NCBI RefSeq assembly: GCF_008831285.2
Contig: NC_045150.1
Location: forward strand, 2,866,001-2,930,000
Length of the DNA: 64,000 nt
Reading direction: 5' to 3'
From: Nymphaea colorata
Lineage: Eukaryota > Streptophyta > Magnoliopsida > Nymphaeales > Nymphaeaceae
The notes beneath the pieces were generated by a model that had not been told where the DNA came from, did not search any database, and saw nothing but the letters and a program-made list of their open reading frames with translations. The translations under genes and the position numbers were made by a program. Each line of letters starts with the position of its first letter. Within the stretch, counting starts at the first letter, position 1. Positions 23,205 through 35,018 of the stretch are shown in pieces.

Positions 23205-23278
23205 TCTGATCTTCTTCTAGGTTATTGTAACTGGAACTTATATGTCTGATCTTCTTCTAGATCATTGTAACTGGAACG
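23205..23278. repeat. 40-bp tandem duplication
   Basis: TCTGATCTTCTTCTAG followed by ATTGTAACTGGAAC occurs at 23,205 and again at 23,245 with small differences. Confidence 0.85.
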
Positions 23279-23410
23279 AGGCATCATCTTCTAGTGCATG
23301 CATGCCAAGGAAATAAAAAGATGAACAAACAATTAGATTACATGTATGAAGTATGAGAAAAGATTAACATAGCTCAAATAAGGAGATATGACTTAAGTTG
23401 GTTAAGAATG

Positions 23411-23448
23411 TGGGTGTGTATGTGTGTGCGCGCGAGAGAGAGAGAGAG
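23411..23448. repeat. Compound GT/GC/GA microsatellite
   Basis: A run of GTGT, then GCGC, then GAGAGA repeats. Confidence 0.85.
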
Positions 23449-24562
23449 TTATGGTTTTCATGACATGGTAAAGGAATGAAAACTTAAAAAATCTACTTCA
23501 TAGCTTGGAAACTATTTGACTCAAAACAATTAAATACCCCAATAAACAAAGCAAATGACACGAGTAGCAGTTGGTAGGAATTATTTTTGATGGATAAAGA
23601 AGGCAGCATGGTTCCCTTTGTGAAGGCTGAGCATGTTTTTATTTGTAAGAGCTATGCCTTTTGAAAGAATGAGAGAACTCATTAAGAAAAGTTCCATTTA
23701 CCTAGAATAGTGATACCTTCTGTTTAGTTCATTGCAATTAACACTAGTTTCAGTGAATTGATTCATGCAGGCCTATGGTCCAAGGGAGTAAGGGGTCTTT
23801 GTGATAGGCATGCATATATGAGATCTATACTTGATCATATCTCATGTCATTTCCAATATGAAATCCAAGGATATCAAACACAGCATAACTTAGTAAGACA
23901 TTTGGAAGATAAGAAAAAACTTGACAACGTATACTAAATGGTGAAATTATTCAATGACTTGGTATTAGAGAAGAAAAGCATATGATGGTACCAAACACAA
24001 GAAAATGCCTCCTTTCCGTGTCTTGAGGCATGCAACAACTAAATACATAGGTAAAGTATAGTGTTAAAACGAATTCACGCATTATAAGAATTTCAAGGAC
24101 ATCATCTCCAAAATCCACAATGTAGTTAAATGAGGAAGTCATAGAAAATTTATATGGACCAAAAAGCAATTTGTGAATTCGTAAAAAAATGTTAAACTTT
24201 TTAATCAAAAAGTGCGGACCAACATTTTGGCAACAGAATTTTAACAAAAATTATGGACCAAAATTTGATTATGATAAATATAGAGGTTGTCATGGATGTT
24301 GGGTGTTTCATAGCTTAGCTATTTTGGCAGTCCTTCCGAATACATATATGTGAGTGCTATCAAAGTGATCTATCTCGAAAGGGTTATTGGTATTCCAGTT
24401 ACGATGGTGGTCTGTCATTTTCTCCTTACCCTCGTAAGCACCCACAAAAATGTCACCGGAAAGGGCCACAAGAGTATATATTATGAGACAAAAATATTCG
24501 TCTTGGAGGTTGTTTTTCACTATTCTAGCACCCCTTGGCCTTTAAAGCTTATGATTTCTTAA

Positions 24563-25740
24563 GTTATGTTTCATGCCTCTTGGTTGGAATCAATCCACTA
24601 GAATTACTCTTTGTCACCATCCATTTGTTTTTGTTTTGAGGATTACATCCTGCCAGAAAAGTGTCAGAGCCTTTCACTTTCTTCTTACCTCTAGGGTGAG
24701 GTTGTGTCAGTACAGGGCAAGGAAATAGTGCACTTTTATTATGGAATCACACTTAATCTCATATTGCACACCAGCATGGCCCCCATATAAATAGAATTGG
24801 TGATGTTTCATTTTCACTTTTCTAACCCACCATTAATGGAGTCTTCTTTTTAGGTATGACCCTTTTTGCTGGATTTAAATGCTCTTATGTCGGGACAGAG
24901 CTAAGGAGGGCCTAGCAGGGCCCCCATTCCTTAGAAGACTTTGACTTAGTCCCCTAAGTGGAGCATTCAAAAAATTAAAATTAAAATTTCTTTGTTGCCC
25001 TCATAAAAATTTTGAAAAATACATTGGGTCCGTATTGCACATGAGCATGGATCCCATATGAATTGAACTGGTGATGCATCATTTTCGCATCCCTAGCCCC
25101 CTTGTAGTCTCCCCTTTTAGGTGTGGTCATCTTTGCTAGAGTTAAATGCTCTTATATGGGGCAAAGCTAAGGAGGGCATAGCAGGGCCCCCATTCCTTAC
25201 CAGACTTTGACAGTCCCCTAAAAATTAGAGCATTCATAAATTAAATTTTCTAAAATATTTTGCCCTTATAAAAATTTTGGAAAATACATTGGATCCTGTC
25301 AAAGTCCCTTCAACAGTTCCACCCTCCCCTCTTCGAAAGAAAAGAGAAAAAAAAGAAACCATGCTTCATCTTTGCAGTTTTACCTTGGGTGAGCAGGAGG
25401 GTTATTCCACAGCCCGAAGGGGCCCACCCCCCACATTCCCTTTCCTTTTTCTTTGCCCCTTGGGTTTGGATCTGTATTGGTATTGCAGTTTTACTTTTTC
25501 TTTTTTTTTTTATTAAAAAAAAAGTATAACATTCTTATCTTTAGCTTGTACTCCTCAATGGCATCTTTAACCCTTCAATCTTTCAATGAATTTTCTATAA
25601 TATTAACCTTTTAAGGCTTGGTAGAATCTCAATTAAGAGAAAATGTTTAATTAGTTTTATTTCTTGCTAGAAAGAAATCATAAACCAAAAACCAAATAAC
25701 TTTTGATGGTGGTTTGTGAAAGGTGAGGCCACCCCCCTTC
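24563..25740. repeat. Segmental duplication block A, copy II version
   Basis: This block (starting near TTTCATGCCTCTTGGTTGGA) is alignable with 40,573-41,230 (TTTCATGCCTCTTTGTTGAA). Shared landmarks are AATCAATCCACTA, TTCTTACCTC and AAGGAAATAGTG. It lies upstream of the RGLG promoter regions in both places, so it marks the 5' side of a duplicated locus. No gene is seen in it. Confidence 0.7.
24763..25290. repeat. 271-bp imperfect tandem duplication
   Basis: ATTGCAC, AGCATGG, CCCATAT, TTGGTGATG, TAAATGCTCTTAT, AGCTAAGGAGGGC and AGCAGGGCCCCCATTCC recur at a period of 271 bp. The corresponding block at 40,750-40,920 has a single unit, so the doubling arose in this copy. Confidence 0.8.
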
Positions 25741-26039
25741 CCCCGCCGTTAAAGTGTAGCGTTGTTTTAAAAACTGGGTGGTTTATGATATACTATTTAA
25801 CTCAAGTGTTGTGCAACCATAATAACCATAATTTGTTTGAAGTACAAATGAATATCACCCACAACAATTGAACTATGCTACCTCTAGCCCCATTAATAAT
25901 ACTGAATAAGCATAGTCCCAAGAATTGAACAATGCACAAGTTATTAACCTATAATAAATTACTTTTCATAGATTATTATCGTCAAATCAATTTTTAAGTA
26001 AAATAATAATAAGTCATTTTTGGTAAAATAATATTTAGT
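25741..26039. other. AT-rich spacer
   Basis: No gene. The end (25,940-26,030) resembles the segments at 28,820-28,930 and 42,040-42,130 that precede the other promoter copies (ATTACTTT, ATAGATTATTATC, TTTTTGGTA). Confidence 0.5.
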
Positions 26040-27565
26040 ATTGGTGAGAATGTAGCTTAGTCATTTAAAAGGTGACGCCATGCCCATAAGTAATGATGTA
26101 AACTACACAGGCACACTTTCTTATTATTTCGAAAAGGTATTGGGGCTTTAAGAAGTTTCTGAAGTGCCACCTGATATGAGGAACCGTGCCATCAAGGATC
26201 CAGCACGGAAAGTTTAACAGAGGGTAGAAATATAATTTTTAAGTTTTTTTATGAAGTTAAAAATTTTTATTAAAAATTTAAATTTTTAAAATTTTGATGG
26301 GACGCCATGGCCCTGCCGACCCCTTCGAGTTCTGACTGCTTCTCCCTTCGATGGGGTCAGGTATCTCTGTTTCTGTCTCTGTGTCATTTTTAAATATCTA
26401 ACGGGGCACCATGGCCCCTGCCAGCCCCTAACTGTCACGACCTGCTTCTACCTTCGATGTGGTCTGGTATCTCTCTCTCATAGTTCTTTATTCGTTATCG
26501 TTAGTGAAATTTAATTTGTTCTCTTTAGTACTTTCCGGAAGTTCTTCCTCTCTTTCTCTCTTGGAGTTCAAGTTAAGCCATTGATCAATACTTGGTATTG
26601 ATTTTTTCTTTGTGGCTCTAAGCCAGAAATTTCCATCTTACAATCTACCTGTATTCTTTGCCTATTTTGGCTGAAATCCTGAAATGATTTCTCACTTTGT
26701 TCTTGTTTTCTTTTGTGTTGGGATGAAGTTTCTGCGTGAGTAATTCATTGTGCGATTGTTGCTTTCCGCTTCAAGTTCTGTTGCTGGCTTTTTGCTAGGT
26801 TCGAGGTATGCTGATTTATTTCGTGCTGTTTGAAATTTGTTCGTTGTTTACGACAATCCTTCCTTCTCTGAAATCAAATTGGCTGGAACAGGTTCTGTTA
26901 TCTGCCTTTTGCGTGAGTAGTTCGTTGTGTGGTTGATGCTTTCCACTTCAAGTTCTGTTGCATTGATTTACTTCTTGCTGTTTGAAATTTGTTTGGTTGT
27001 TTACAAGAATCCTTCTTTCTCTGGAATCGAATTGGCTGTGGTACCATGATTTGTGATCGACAGGGTCTTTCCTTGTCTTTCTGTCTTCTTTTAGCTTTTC
27101 AGCGACTATAAAGAAGGACCTGGAATTGAGTGGTAAATGGCAATTGCGACATGTTGATTACGGTCAATTGGCTTAGATAGGTGTATGTCTTCTCTTGTGT
27201 GCGTTCATGTTTCTTGTTACCTCGGGAATTAAAGGGCTTAGCAAATTTGATGTGATGAAGAAACCTGCGTATCTGGAAACTGATTCTATGCTGCTATCTG
27301 ACTTCTGGCCTAAAGCGGTTAAGGTGGGTAGGAACTGGATATCCTCTAACCCTAAGTCATGGAAAGATTTCTCCGCAACTCAAACCTGGTTAGGATCACG
27401 GGCCAGAAAATCTTTACAACTCGCTGATAAATTGATGTATTATTCATTGATGCAATTCAAGCTTGCTGACCTACTGGAACCAGTTCTTCTAAGGTTCGAT
27501 TGTGAATGGATTAGTAACTTAAACGGTGGACTAGTAACATGCCAATCCGGGTTGACTAGGTAAGG
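26040..27565 (+). promoter_or_regulatory. RGLG promoter/5' leader region, copy II-a
   Basis: This block is one of three related regions (others 28,850-29,760 and 42,130-43,277). Shared landmarks in order are TTTAAAAGGTGA, CTTTAAGAA with GTGCCACCTG, the leader motif CTCCCTTCGATGGGGTC, TACTTTCCGGAAGTTC, GTTTGAAATTTG and TTCTCTGAAATC. In copy III the same region lies upstream of RGLG exons, so I infer promoter, 5' UTR and a leader intron. The part 27,195-27,563 happens to be open for 122 codons, but the paralogous copies at 43,060-43,215 and 59,250-59,510 are not open, so it is not treated as a gene. Confidence 0.55.
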
Positions 27566-28424
27566 AACCTCTTGGCTGAATAATTCTTGGATTTTATTTT
27601 CCTTTTTCTTGAGCAAGTGTTAGCAGACGTATAGTGCGTTTAGAAAAAATGAAGCTAATAGAGAATGAATTAGTGATCTTTTGTGAATATGGTGAACTTT
27701 GAAGTTGTCAAACATTAAAGTGTCTTCTTCTATTACTTATATGAGTATCTTTGGTTTTGCCCTCTTTCCATATACATACTGTAATAGCTTATTTCATTTA
27801 TTTTGTAAAATAGCACCAAGGTTTCACATTAACCAATGCTTTTCCATTTCCAAGTAAGGGAATGCACTTATGTATATGTCTTCTTTACAAAGAACGAATG
27901 GGTACCTCTGTGAAGCGTTGCCTAATATGGACTGAGTTGATTCTCATTCAATGTAACAGCAGATTTACACTTGCAGCTTGGCATTTGGAGAGAACAAGAT
28001 GATACAAGAATACCAAGGAGGATATACAATAAGTAAATAGCACCAAGATTTTACATTATCCTGCGGTTTTTTCCCAGCTCTAACTCAAAGAATAGGCTCA
28101 TTTGGGCAACCGAACACATGCATATTACAAATAATATAATGAACAGCAAATCTGTGCCTTAAACAATGCAGGCTGAGCTACTTTCATTGAATGAAAAAAT
28201 TTGGAAATGCAGCGCGATATTTGGAGACAAGGAGATACTACTACAAGAAAGCAAAGGACGATAAAGCAAATTTGCAATGAATATAAAGAATACAATAGAA
28301 AAACCATGAGGTACTTTGTTCCATATAAACATAATGCATTTTGCTAATATGCATCTCTTTGATAATTTTTTGCTAATAAGCAATTTTTTTCTACCAATGC
28401 CACTGGACCTAATCAGTTGTGCAA

Positions 28425-28600
28425 ATTGCCTTAAGGGGTGTGGCGTACCTTTGACAGGGAGGCAACCAACCAATTGCTGGTTCAAGTCTCATGGGCATTG
28501 GCGTTTTGCTCTTGCATATGCTTGTTATGACTCTATAAACAACAGAGTAGCCTTTGTGCTCAACGTAAATGCCAAATTTAAATATATTTTTTACCAAAAA
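28425..28600 (+). repeat. Possible tRNA-derived SINE (B-box), copy II
   Basis: GGTTCAAGTCT at 28,479-28,489 is a good RNA polymerase III B-box, shared with 41,455-41,465 in the same flanks (GCTGGTTCAAGTCTCATGGG). An A-box is not convincing. Both copies are followed by CTTGTTATGACTCT or a close variant and by AT-rich sequence. Confidence 0.3.
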
Positions 28601-28667
28601 GAACTTAGTATTATTGTACATAAAAATTGATAATCTATAGAAGGTAATTTATATTAAGTTAATAACA

Positions 28668-28706
28668 ATATCATTCTTGGCCTTTTGGCTAAGATCAAAG
28701 TGTAGT
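28668..28706 (+). pseudogene. U2 snRNA 5'-end fragment, copy II
   Basis: The 39 bases beginning ATATCATTCTTGG and containing CCTTTTGGCTAAGATCAA match plant U2 snRNA from its first nucleotide to about nucleotide 38, with three substitutions and one inserted A. The stem-loop I sequence and the branch-site pairing GTAGT are kept. The rest of U2 is absent and no plant snRNA promoter element (USE TCCCACATCG) lies upstream. It is therefore a fragment, not a gene. It has a paralogous partner at 41,741. Confidence 0.75.
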
Positions 28707-28849
28707 CCAAGACAAAGACTACTTAAACGGAAGCTGTTTCAAGCATATCTGCTATTCGGTTCCTGAAATTTGCGGAAAATGATTTGGACTTGCTTATGCA
28801 CCTTCTTTTTTTAATCAATGCACGTGTTATTAATCTAATACAAATTACT

Positions 28850-29760
28850 TTCAATAGATTATTATCATAAATCAATTTTTATGTAAAATAATACTAATTC
28901 ATTTTTGGTAAAAAAATATTTAGGATTAGCATTTTATGTTGAGCACATAGCTTTGTCTTTTAAAAGGTGATACCACAGGTAATAATCTAAACCACGCAGG
29001 AGCGCTTTCATGTTATATCCAAAAGTATCGCGGCTTTAAGAAATTTCTGGAGTGCCACCTGTTATAAGGAACCGTGCAATCAACCTTTCAAATCTAAGGA
29101 TCAGTTCTACACTTTAAACAGGGGGTCAAGATATAATTTTATAAAATTAAAATATTTTTTAAAAATTTAAATTTTTAAATTTTGGTGGAGGGCGCCCTGC
29201 CGGACCCTTCCGACTGCTTCTCCCTTCGATGGGGTCTGGTCTCTCTGTCTCTGTCTCTCATTTTTTAAAAACTGACGGGGCGTCATGGCCCCTGCCTGTG
29301 ACGTCCTGCTTCGGCCTTCGATGGGGTCTGGTATCTCTCTCTCTCGTAGTTCTTTATTTGTTATCGTCAGTGAAATTGGTATGAATTTGTTCTCTTTGGT
29401 CCTTTCCGGAAGTTCTCTCTCTCTCTCGGAGTTCAAGTTTCGCCATCAATCAGTACTTGGTACTGATTTTTCTTTGTGGTTTCTGTTTGAAATTTGTTGG
29501 TTGCTTATGAAAATCCTTCTTTCTCTGAAATCGAAATGGTTGTGCCAGGTTAAGTTCGTTATGTGATTGTTGCTTTCCACTTTAAGTTCTGTTGCTTGCT
29601 TTTTGCCAGGTTCATGTATGCTGATTTACTTCTTGCTGTTTGAAATTTGTTGGTTGTTTACAAGAATCCTTCTTTCTCTGAAATCGAATTGTCTATGGTA
29701 CCATGATTTATGGTCGATAGGAACAGAAAATCTGTGCCTTATACAATACAAGCTGAACTA
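28850..29760 (+). promoter_or_regulatory. RGLG promoter/5' leader region, copy II-b (shortened)
   Basis: A second, shorter version of the promoter/leader block inside copy II. It has TTTTAAAAGGTGATACCAC, TATCGCGGCTTTAAG, GAGTGCCACCTG, CTCCCTTCGATGGGGTC, CCTTTCCGGAAGTTC and GTTTGAAATTTG in the same order as 42,130-42,860. It ends against intron sequence at about 29,760. Confidence 0.55.
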
Positions 29761-29799
29761 CTTTTGATTTGAACGAAAATTCTGTGCAAATTCACAATG

Positions 29800-30330
29800 A
29801 ATATAAAGACTAAGAAGTGCAACTTTTAACACCCGTTTTGCTTGCGAAAATTGAAAGACATTTTTCCAATGGCTTTGCTAGTGGGCATGCAGATGCAATT
29901 TGATGGTGGATGTCTGTATGTTGGTTTGTTACATGATGCACATACTTAGCAGTTAGCAGTATAGAGCCTAAGGTTGATTTTCACAATACAACTCAATGAG
30001 CAAGCAAGATCAAAATGAAGGTTTTGTAGTAAATTTTTGGCCCAAATAATCTCACACAAGGTGTTTGGTCGTAGCCCTCTTAAGTTCAAACTCATTTGAT
30101 GACCTAGGGTCCTAGACACATTGCTTTTTTAATAGGGTCATTGACCTGGATTAAGCTTTAGATATGTTAGGACCCCTGAAGTGCATCATGCATGCGTTTG
30201 TTGTTGAGGATATTATGTAAATGTATTAAGTATATGAATCAAGCTGACAATATTGGGTGAAGAGATCAATGGGCTAGGCTCTTGAAAGTCCCATTTCCTC
30301 TAGAATTTCAAGTGTATTTCTGTTGGGACA
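29800..30330 (-). mobile_element. Ty1/copia 3'-end fragment in RGLG intron, copy II
   Basis: On the minus strand this is the poorly preserved partner of the copia fragment at 60,930-61,570. Shared landmarks on the plus strand are GCTTGC, AAAATTGAAAG, GTTTGTTACATGATGCACA, TTCAAACTCATTTGATGACC and CCTGGATTA. It was present before the RGLG duplication because it sits at the same intron position in both copies. Confidence 0.6.
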
Positions 30331-30926
30331 AAACAATCCAAATTCGGTTCTACTTGAGACAGACGCTCGCTCGATGGTGTAAAACTCCAAAGTTACTCAT
30401 TCACACTCAGGGTCAGAGTATGTGTCAGCAAGTGCAAGATGCTGACACCCATGAGACTTCAACTAGCATTTGGCTGCCTAAAAATCCCAGGTGTGCCAAA
30501 CCCCCTCGTCCTTGGGGATTTTTTTTTTTTCAATTTACTTCGGAAACCCCTGAGGCTGGGAAACTTGGTTGTGTGCTTGGCAGTGTAAAACTGCAAGGCC
30601 ACTTTAGCACCCCAAGGGTTGTAGCATGCATCAGCAAAAGCAAGAGGCGGACACCCACAGGACTTGGAGTAACAACCATCCACCCACTGACCCCTTCAGA
30701 TGTGCCAAACTGCTCGGGCTCCATTGGAACATAGATTTTCTCTTCAATAAAAGTAAAGAGAGAAACATCAGCATTTGACTAAAGATCTATAGCATTGAAT
30801 GAGAGGAGAGAGGGTAGGTAAGAGGGTTAGGGGAGAGAAAGAGCGCCATGGAAGGGTGGTTCAGCTGGCCCCAAAGAGAAACTAGCTGAATGCATATCTC
30901 TACTCCCTCTCACACACACAAAGAGA

Positions 30927-30927
<1 letters not shown>

Positions 30928-30952
<25 letters not shown>
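30928..30952. repeat. (AT)n microsatellite
   Basis: A pure AT dinucleotide run following CACACACA. It is followed by AT-rich sequence with oligo-A/T blocks and no gene up to 31,320. Confidence 0.9.
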
Positions 30953-30957
<5 letters not shown>

Positions 30958-31325
30958 GTCACAAATAACGTTTTAGAGTTTTAAACGGCGAGGTTTTTCT
31001 CAGGTATAATACGGCGAACTTGAAAAAAGATGGAAAAAATATGGTAAATTTTAAAAATTTTAAAGAACTAAAAATGAGGAAAAAATAAAATAAATGAGAA
31101 ACTAATAACACAAACATCAAAAGATAAATAGATTTGCAACAAATAAAAAATGGAAAATAAAAAAAAACTGTTTGCCATTGAAAAACTGAAAAAATAAAAA
31201 ATGTGAAAAAACAATTTAAAAACACATTTTTGTTTTTAACGTTTTTTTCAAAACAAAGTTTTAAACAGCCATTTAATTTATCACGTGTTTTTCCGTGTTT
31301 TTTTGAAAAAAAAATTTGTAACTAG

Positions 31326-31455
<130 letters not shown>

Positions 31456-31704
31456 AATGATGCTCCATTTTGGGAGAGGTGTTCTATTGGAAAGAATGAG
31501 TTTCTGTCACTTTGTGATATAGTAGATTAGTGAATCGAGAGACATCCAATTTTCTTTGATCCCTATCTCTCTCGGTTTTAGTTGCTGAGGTTGTTTGATG
31601 AAGTTGTATGTAGATTTCATTTGTAAATGAAGCAGCTGAGCTCGTATGGCTGCTCATTAGTTGCTGGTTATGTCAAATTGGTGCAGGTACATATGAGTGT
31701 AGGT

Positions 31705-31878
31705 GCATGCATTGGTGCAAAGCATTTTCAAAAAACTTAGGTGCAGGAATGACTATATGTATATATATACACACACACAAGCATGCATTGGTGGAAAGCA
31801 TTTTCAAAAAACTTAGGTGCAGGAATGACTATATATATATATATATACACACACACAAATATAATATAATATAATATA

Positions 31879-31909
<31 letters not shown>

Positions 31910-31910
31910 C
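31705..31910. repeat. 76-bp tandem duplication followed by (ATAAT)n/(AT)n
   Basis: The unit starting GCATGCATTGGTG at 31,705 recurs at 31,781 and includes the ACTATAT and ACACACAC tails. A short ATAAT and AT run follows to about 31,908. Confidence 0.85.
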
Positions 31911-32609
31911 AATTATAATATTTTAAACAAACACATATTTGCATTGTTATCAAAAATTCAAAATATATCAAAAAATTATTGAAATTTTGAAACTATAGTT
32001 GGGCCCCGACAATAAAAAATTCCTAGGTCCACCATTTCTTGCGTCTTCTGTAGGTATCGTGCCTTTTCAGGAGTGTCCATGTGGCACAGTTTGTAGGCTT
32101 TTGATAGATTACTTGCTTGATCAAGCTGCGGGCCTATTTTATGATGAATGGGGAGGAAAGAAGAGAGAAAGAGGCTGTGCATGCTGTGGTGCTGTGACAA
32201 CCTCAGTCTTTATCTTTGTTTAAAGCGTTTAAACCTTTGAGCATATGGCATCCACCCCCTACCTACTGTTAGTGGTTTTGCTTGTGGGAAAATCAACTGT
32301 GGTTATGCCCTTTGCAGTTTGTGAACTTCACAAAGATAATGTCAACGAATCATGGGATAGCCAAGAAGGAAGCTGCATTTGCCCTGGCCGCTCTTATGGA
32401 AATTCCTTTCCAGTATCAAGCGACTCAAGAGCTCAATTGCTTAGGGTAAGCTTTCTCTTACCTTTGTTAATAATTTGAAATGCTGTTTATATAAGTTTCA
32501 ATCTGAAATGCTAAATTCCCTTCTGCATCTGTGTAGGCGTCAAAAGGGAAGTGATCCTGGCCCACCTCCTCTCCCGCCCCCTCCTGAACTTATCAATCAT
32601 GACAAATGA

Positions 32610-33785
32610 CACAGGAGCAAAGCAACTAGATTTATTTTCATATTTTGGAGTTCTATTTGTTATTTCCTTTTGCATGGTGCAAGATCCATAGATCAATTTT
32701 TTAGCCTATTTAAGGCGTTTAGGCCTATTCTGTAGTCAGTTATTGAGTGAATGAAAAAACCCTAATGTGGGATTCCTCGCAACCTGTCCACGGAGAGTGA
32801 GCGTACCAATCTTGTCTCGACTTTGAAGAGGGGGAAGTCAGGAATCCAAACCACTCAAAAAAAGCGTGATGTGATTCGGGGGAACCAAGCTGACTGAGAT
32901 TAGAGAGGCCTACGAGCGACAGGACTCATTGCAATTTAATGTCATTAGTACTCACTTGACAAACAAATGTCATTAGTACTTATAGAAGCTCGCTTCTACG
33001 CCGATGACGGGTCAAGCCCAATGAAGCTACAGCAGGGAGGAACACGAGATCCTAACTTTTCCATAATGAATCTTGACCTTTCAATAAGTCCTGACCTGTT
33101 TGGTATGGTGAGTACTGATGACATACAAATGAGTTTTGAACTCATCCAAAACAAATTAATTTTGTAGTACACCGGTCTTTCATTTCTTATTCGAAGAGGG
33201 GCTGTTAGCCGTTGGTACTTTCATAGGGTTTCCGCTGTAGCAGCAAAGAAAAGGCAATTTCTTCTGTGCGCCGTCTGAGCCTTCCCTGACCAGGATCGCT
33301 CCCACACCTGTAGCGTTCTTGATCGGCCTCCTCAACTGTGTATCGATCGAAAGGCTGTCAAGTGGAGCCTTAAGAACGTCGACTCCACAGGGCGGCACAG
33401 CCGCCAAAGGGGAAAAACTTTTGTTGAACATTTCCGGGAAGACGTGTTGACGCACGGAACGAAGCGTCGGCTCTCACAGGCTTTTCATCTCCCAGTTGGA
33501 TATCTACGATACCGCGCCAAGCAGGAATCAAAGACCCCGCAGCCTCGGCAAGAAAGGTTGGTTCAGCGAGTGGATGTCCTCGCGAAAAAGAAAGACATGG
33601 ATGTATATTTCATATGGAATCCAAGTCTTTCGCACCGGTCGTGAGTGAGCCCTTCACACACTCTAGTGGTCTGAGCGGTCCAATAATGCGGCAAGAAGTT
33701 CAGTGGCCGCAAGGTTCGTCGTTCTTCAGCGAACCACACAACCTGTAAACACTGGACCACTGGATCAGAGTAAAAAACTCGGTCC
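32610..33785. other. Compositionally distinct block, possible organelle-derived DNA
   Basis: From about 32,765 to 33,780 the sequence is richer in G and C than its AT-rich surroundings and lacks transposon motifs. Short open frames occur on both strands (for example 33,180-33,455 minus and 33,444-33,644 plus), without a domain I recognise. The texture resembles plant mitochondrial non-coding DNA, and nuclear copies of such DNA are common, but I cannot match it to a named mitochondrial gene. The first part (32,610-32,764) is still RGLG copy II downstream sequence. A comparison with a mitochondrial genome would settle it. Confidence 0.3.
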
Positions 33786-35010
33786 CTGTCAACTGGTGCA
33801 GTGGGTGGCTTTCCTTCCTCTTTCCGCTAGTCTTGTAGTGTCAGAATGAGTTATTGTGATTTCCTTTCCCCTTTTATATTTCCATTTTGCTTCTCTTTCA
33901 ATTATCCCTAGATTAGTTAGGTGTTTGATCGTGGATTAGAGGATAAGTATTCATTTCCACTGCATCAACTTGGTATTAGAGCCTTTGTTCATCTTTCTCA
34001 GTTTGATTTCAATGACACACAGTTCAAGGAAGAGTCCTGAGGAACAACAGAAAAGCATTGGAGATCAGATTGCTTCGTCTAGAGATTCGATCGTTGCAAT
34101 GCAAGAAAACATGAACGCCGTGAAAAGAAAAACTGCAGTTATTATTGACCGATTCGGTGGAAGGAATGGATGCAACTTCAAAGGTGCATTACCAAACCCT
34201 CAAAAGACATGCTCGAAGGAAGACAAGAACAGAATCGTGACATTGGAAAAATACTGTACAAAAAGCTTCGAAGAAAGTGAAGGAGCTGTGGGTGACTCCA
34301 TTGTTGTCCCCAAAACTCCGACGAACAGCAGGGGCAGGCATGGGGAAGTTCATGCCGACCAACTTCCAACTAGACTCCGTCCATCAACGGGAGCCATGCA
34401 GTCTAGTTTCCTCCATTGTAGGAGGAAGTGCTCTCGTTTCAACTAAAGCAGGATGCCTTCTTGAGTTTCCTCAACAATATTAGGCAGGAAAAGGAGCTCC
34501 GGCAGACCACCCTCACAACCGAACCCATTGCCCATCCCCATCCATAGTAAGATAGTTGACATGGTGGTGACCATGGGGAAGAGGTCGGATGCCCTGTTTC
34601 AAGTGGATAGAAGCCAGACTACGCAACTTTAGGTGGCGGTGGTGGCGGTTTTGTTCCCTCAAAAGAGGGGCATCTGCTCTTCGTCCTGCAACCGGCCGGA
34701 TTGGCCAACACCTGTGCTCAACCGGTTAGGCGATGCCGTTGGCGCGGACTACAAGCAGCTAGCCAGGCGGAGATGTGCCGGCAAGCGGTGGAGGAGAGGG
34801 ATGACTGGTGAGATCAAGCGACTCAAGCCCACGCCCAAAACTGGACCTGCCTGAAGAGTCTTGATCCGAATTTGCGATCTACAATCCCGTTTGCGACCCA
34901 GGCTGGTCGGGAAACCGGTTCCATGCTCGTTATGGCCCAATTCAGATGATTAGTGGCTGGTACTTCGATCCCTGAACCGAGGGGTCGTACCTCGGGTCTC
35001 CTAAACTAGT
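33786..35010 (+). mobile_element. LTR-retrotransposon 5' fragment with Gag remnant
   Basis: A primer site TGGTATTAGAGCC lies at 33,971. The roughly 180 bp before it look like the end of a truncated LTR. A Gag amino-terminal frame follows from about 34,012 (MTHSSRKSPEEQQKSIGDQI, then SRDSIVAMQENMNAVK), a coiled-coil start common in plant gypsy Gag proteins. From 34,277 the frame shifts, and CSLVSSIVGGSALVSTKAGC in one frame and ATQAEMCRQAVEE-like sequence in another show continued decay. Near 34,975-35,010, GTCGTACCTCGGGTCTCCTAAACTA resembles 2,165-2,190, so fragments of the same family may occur at both places. No pol is seen. Confidence 0.6.
33971..33983 (+). other. Primer-binding site (tRNA-Met type)
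   Basis: TGGTATTAGAGCC, one transition away from the canonical plant tRNA-Met site, precedes the Gag remnant by about 30 bases. Confidence 0.65.
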
Positions 35011-35018
35011 GGGATGGG

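Larger units (their letters stand above)
22304..24562. other. Intergenic AT-rich DNA without recognisable gene
   Basis: No open frame with domain character is visible on either strand. The region holds a 44-bp tandem repeat, a 40-bp tandem repeat and a GT/GC/GA microsatellite. The RING exon expected after RGLG copy I was looked for here (a CPIC-type Cys cluster) and not found. Confidence 0.6.

Noticed and set aside
27195-27563. Plus-strand open frame of 122 codons as a possible gene
   Set aside because: It lies in the duplicated RGLG leader/intron region. The paralogous sequences at 43,060-43,215 and 59,250-59,510 are interrupted, and no domain or splice context supports it.
28479-28489. A functional tRNA gene at the B-box-like GGTTCAAGTCT
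   Set aside because: No acceptor stem, anticodon arm or convincing A-box can be drawn around either copy, so it is left as a possible SINE remnant only.
28668-28706. A functional U2 snRNA gene
   Set aside because: Only about 38 of roughly 195 nucleotides are present and no upstream sequence element is found.
30282-30734. Plus-strand 150-codon frame
   Set aside because: Intron sequence shared with 61,550-61,960, where the frame is not kept.
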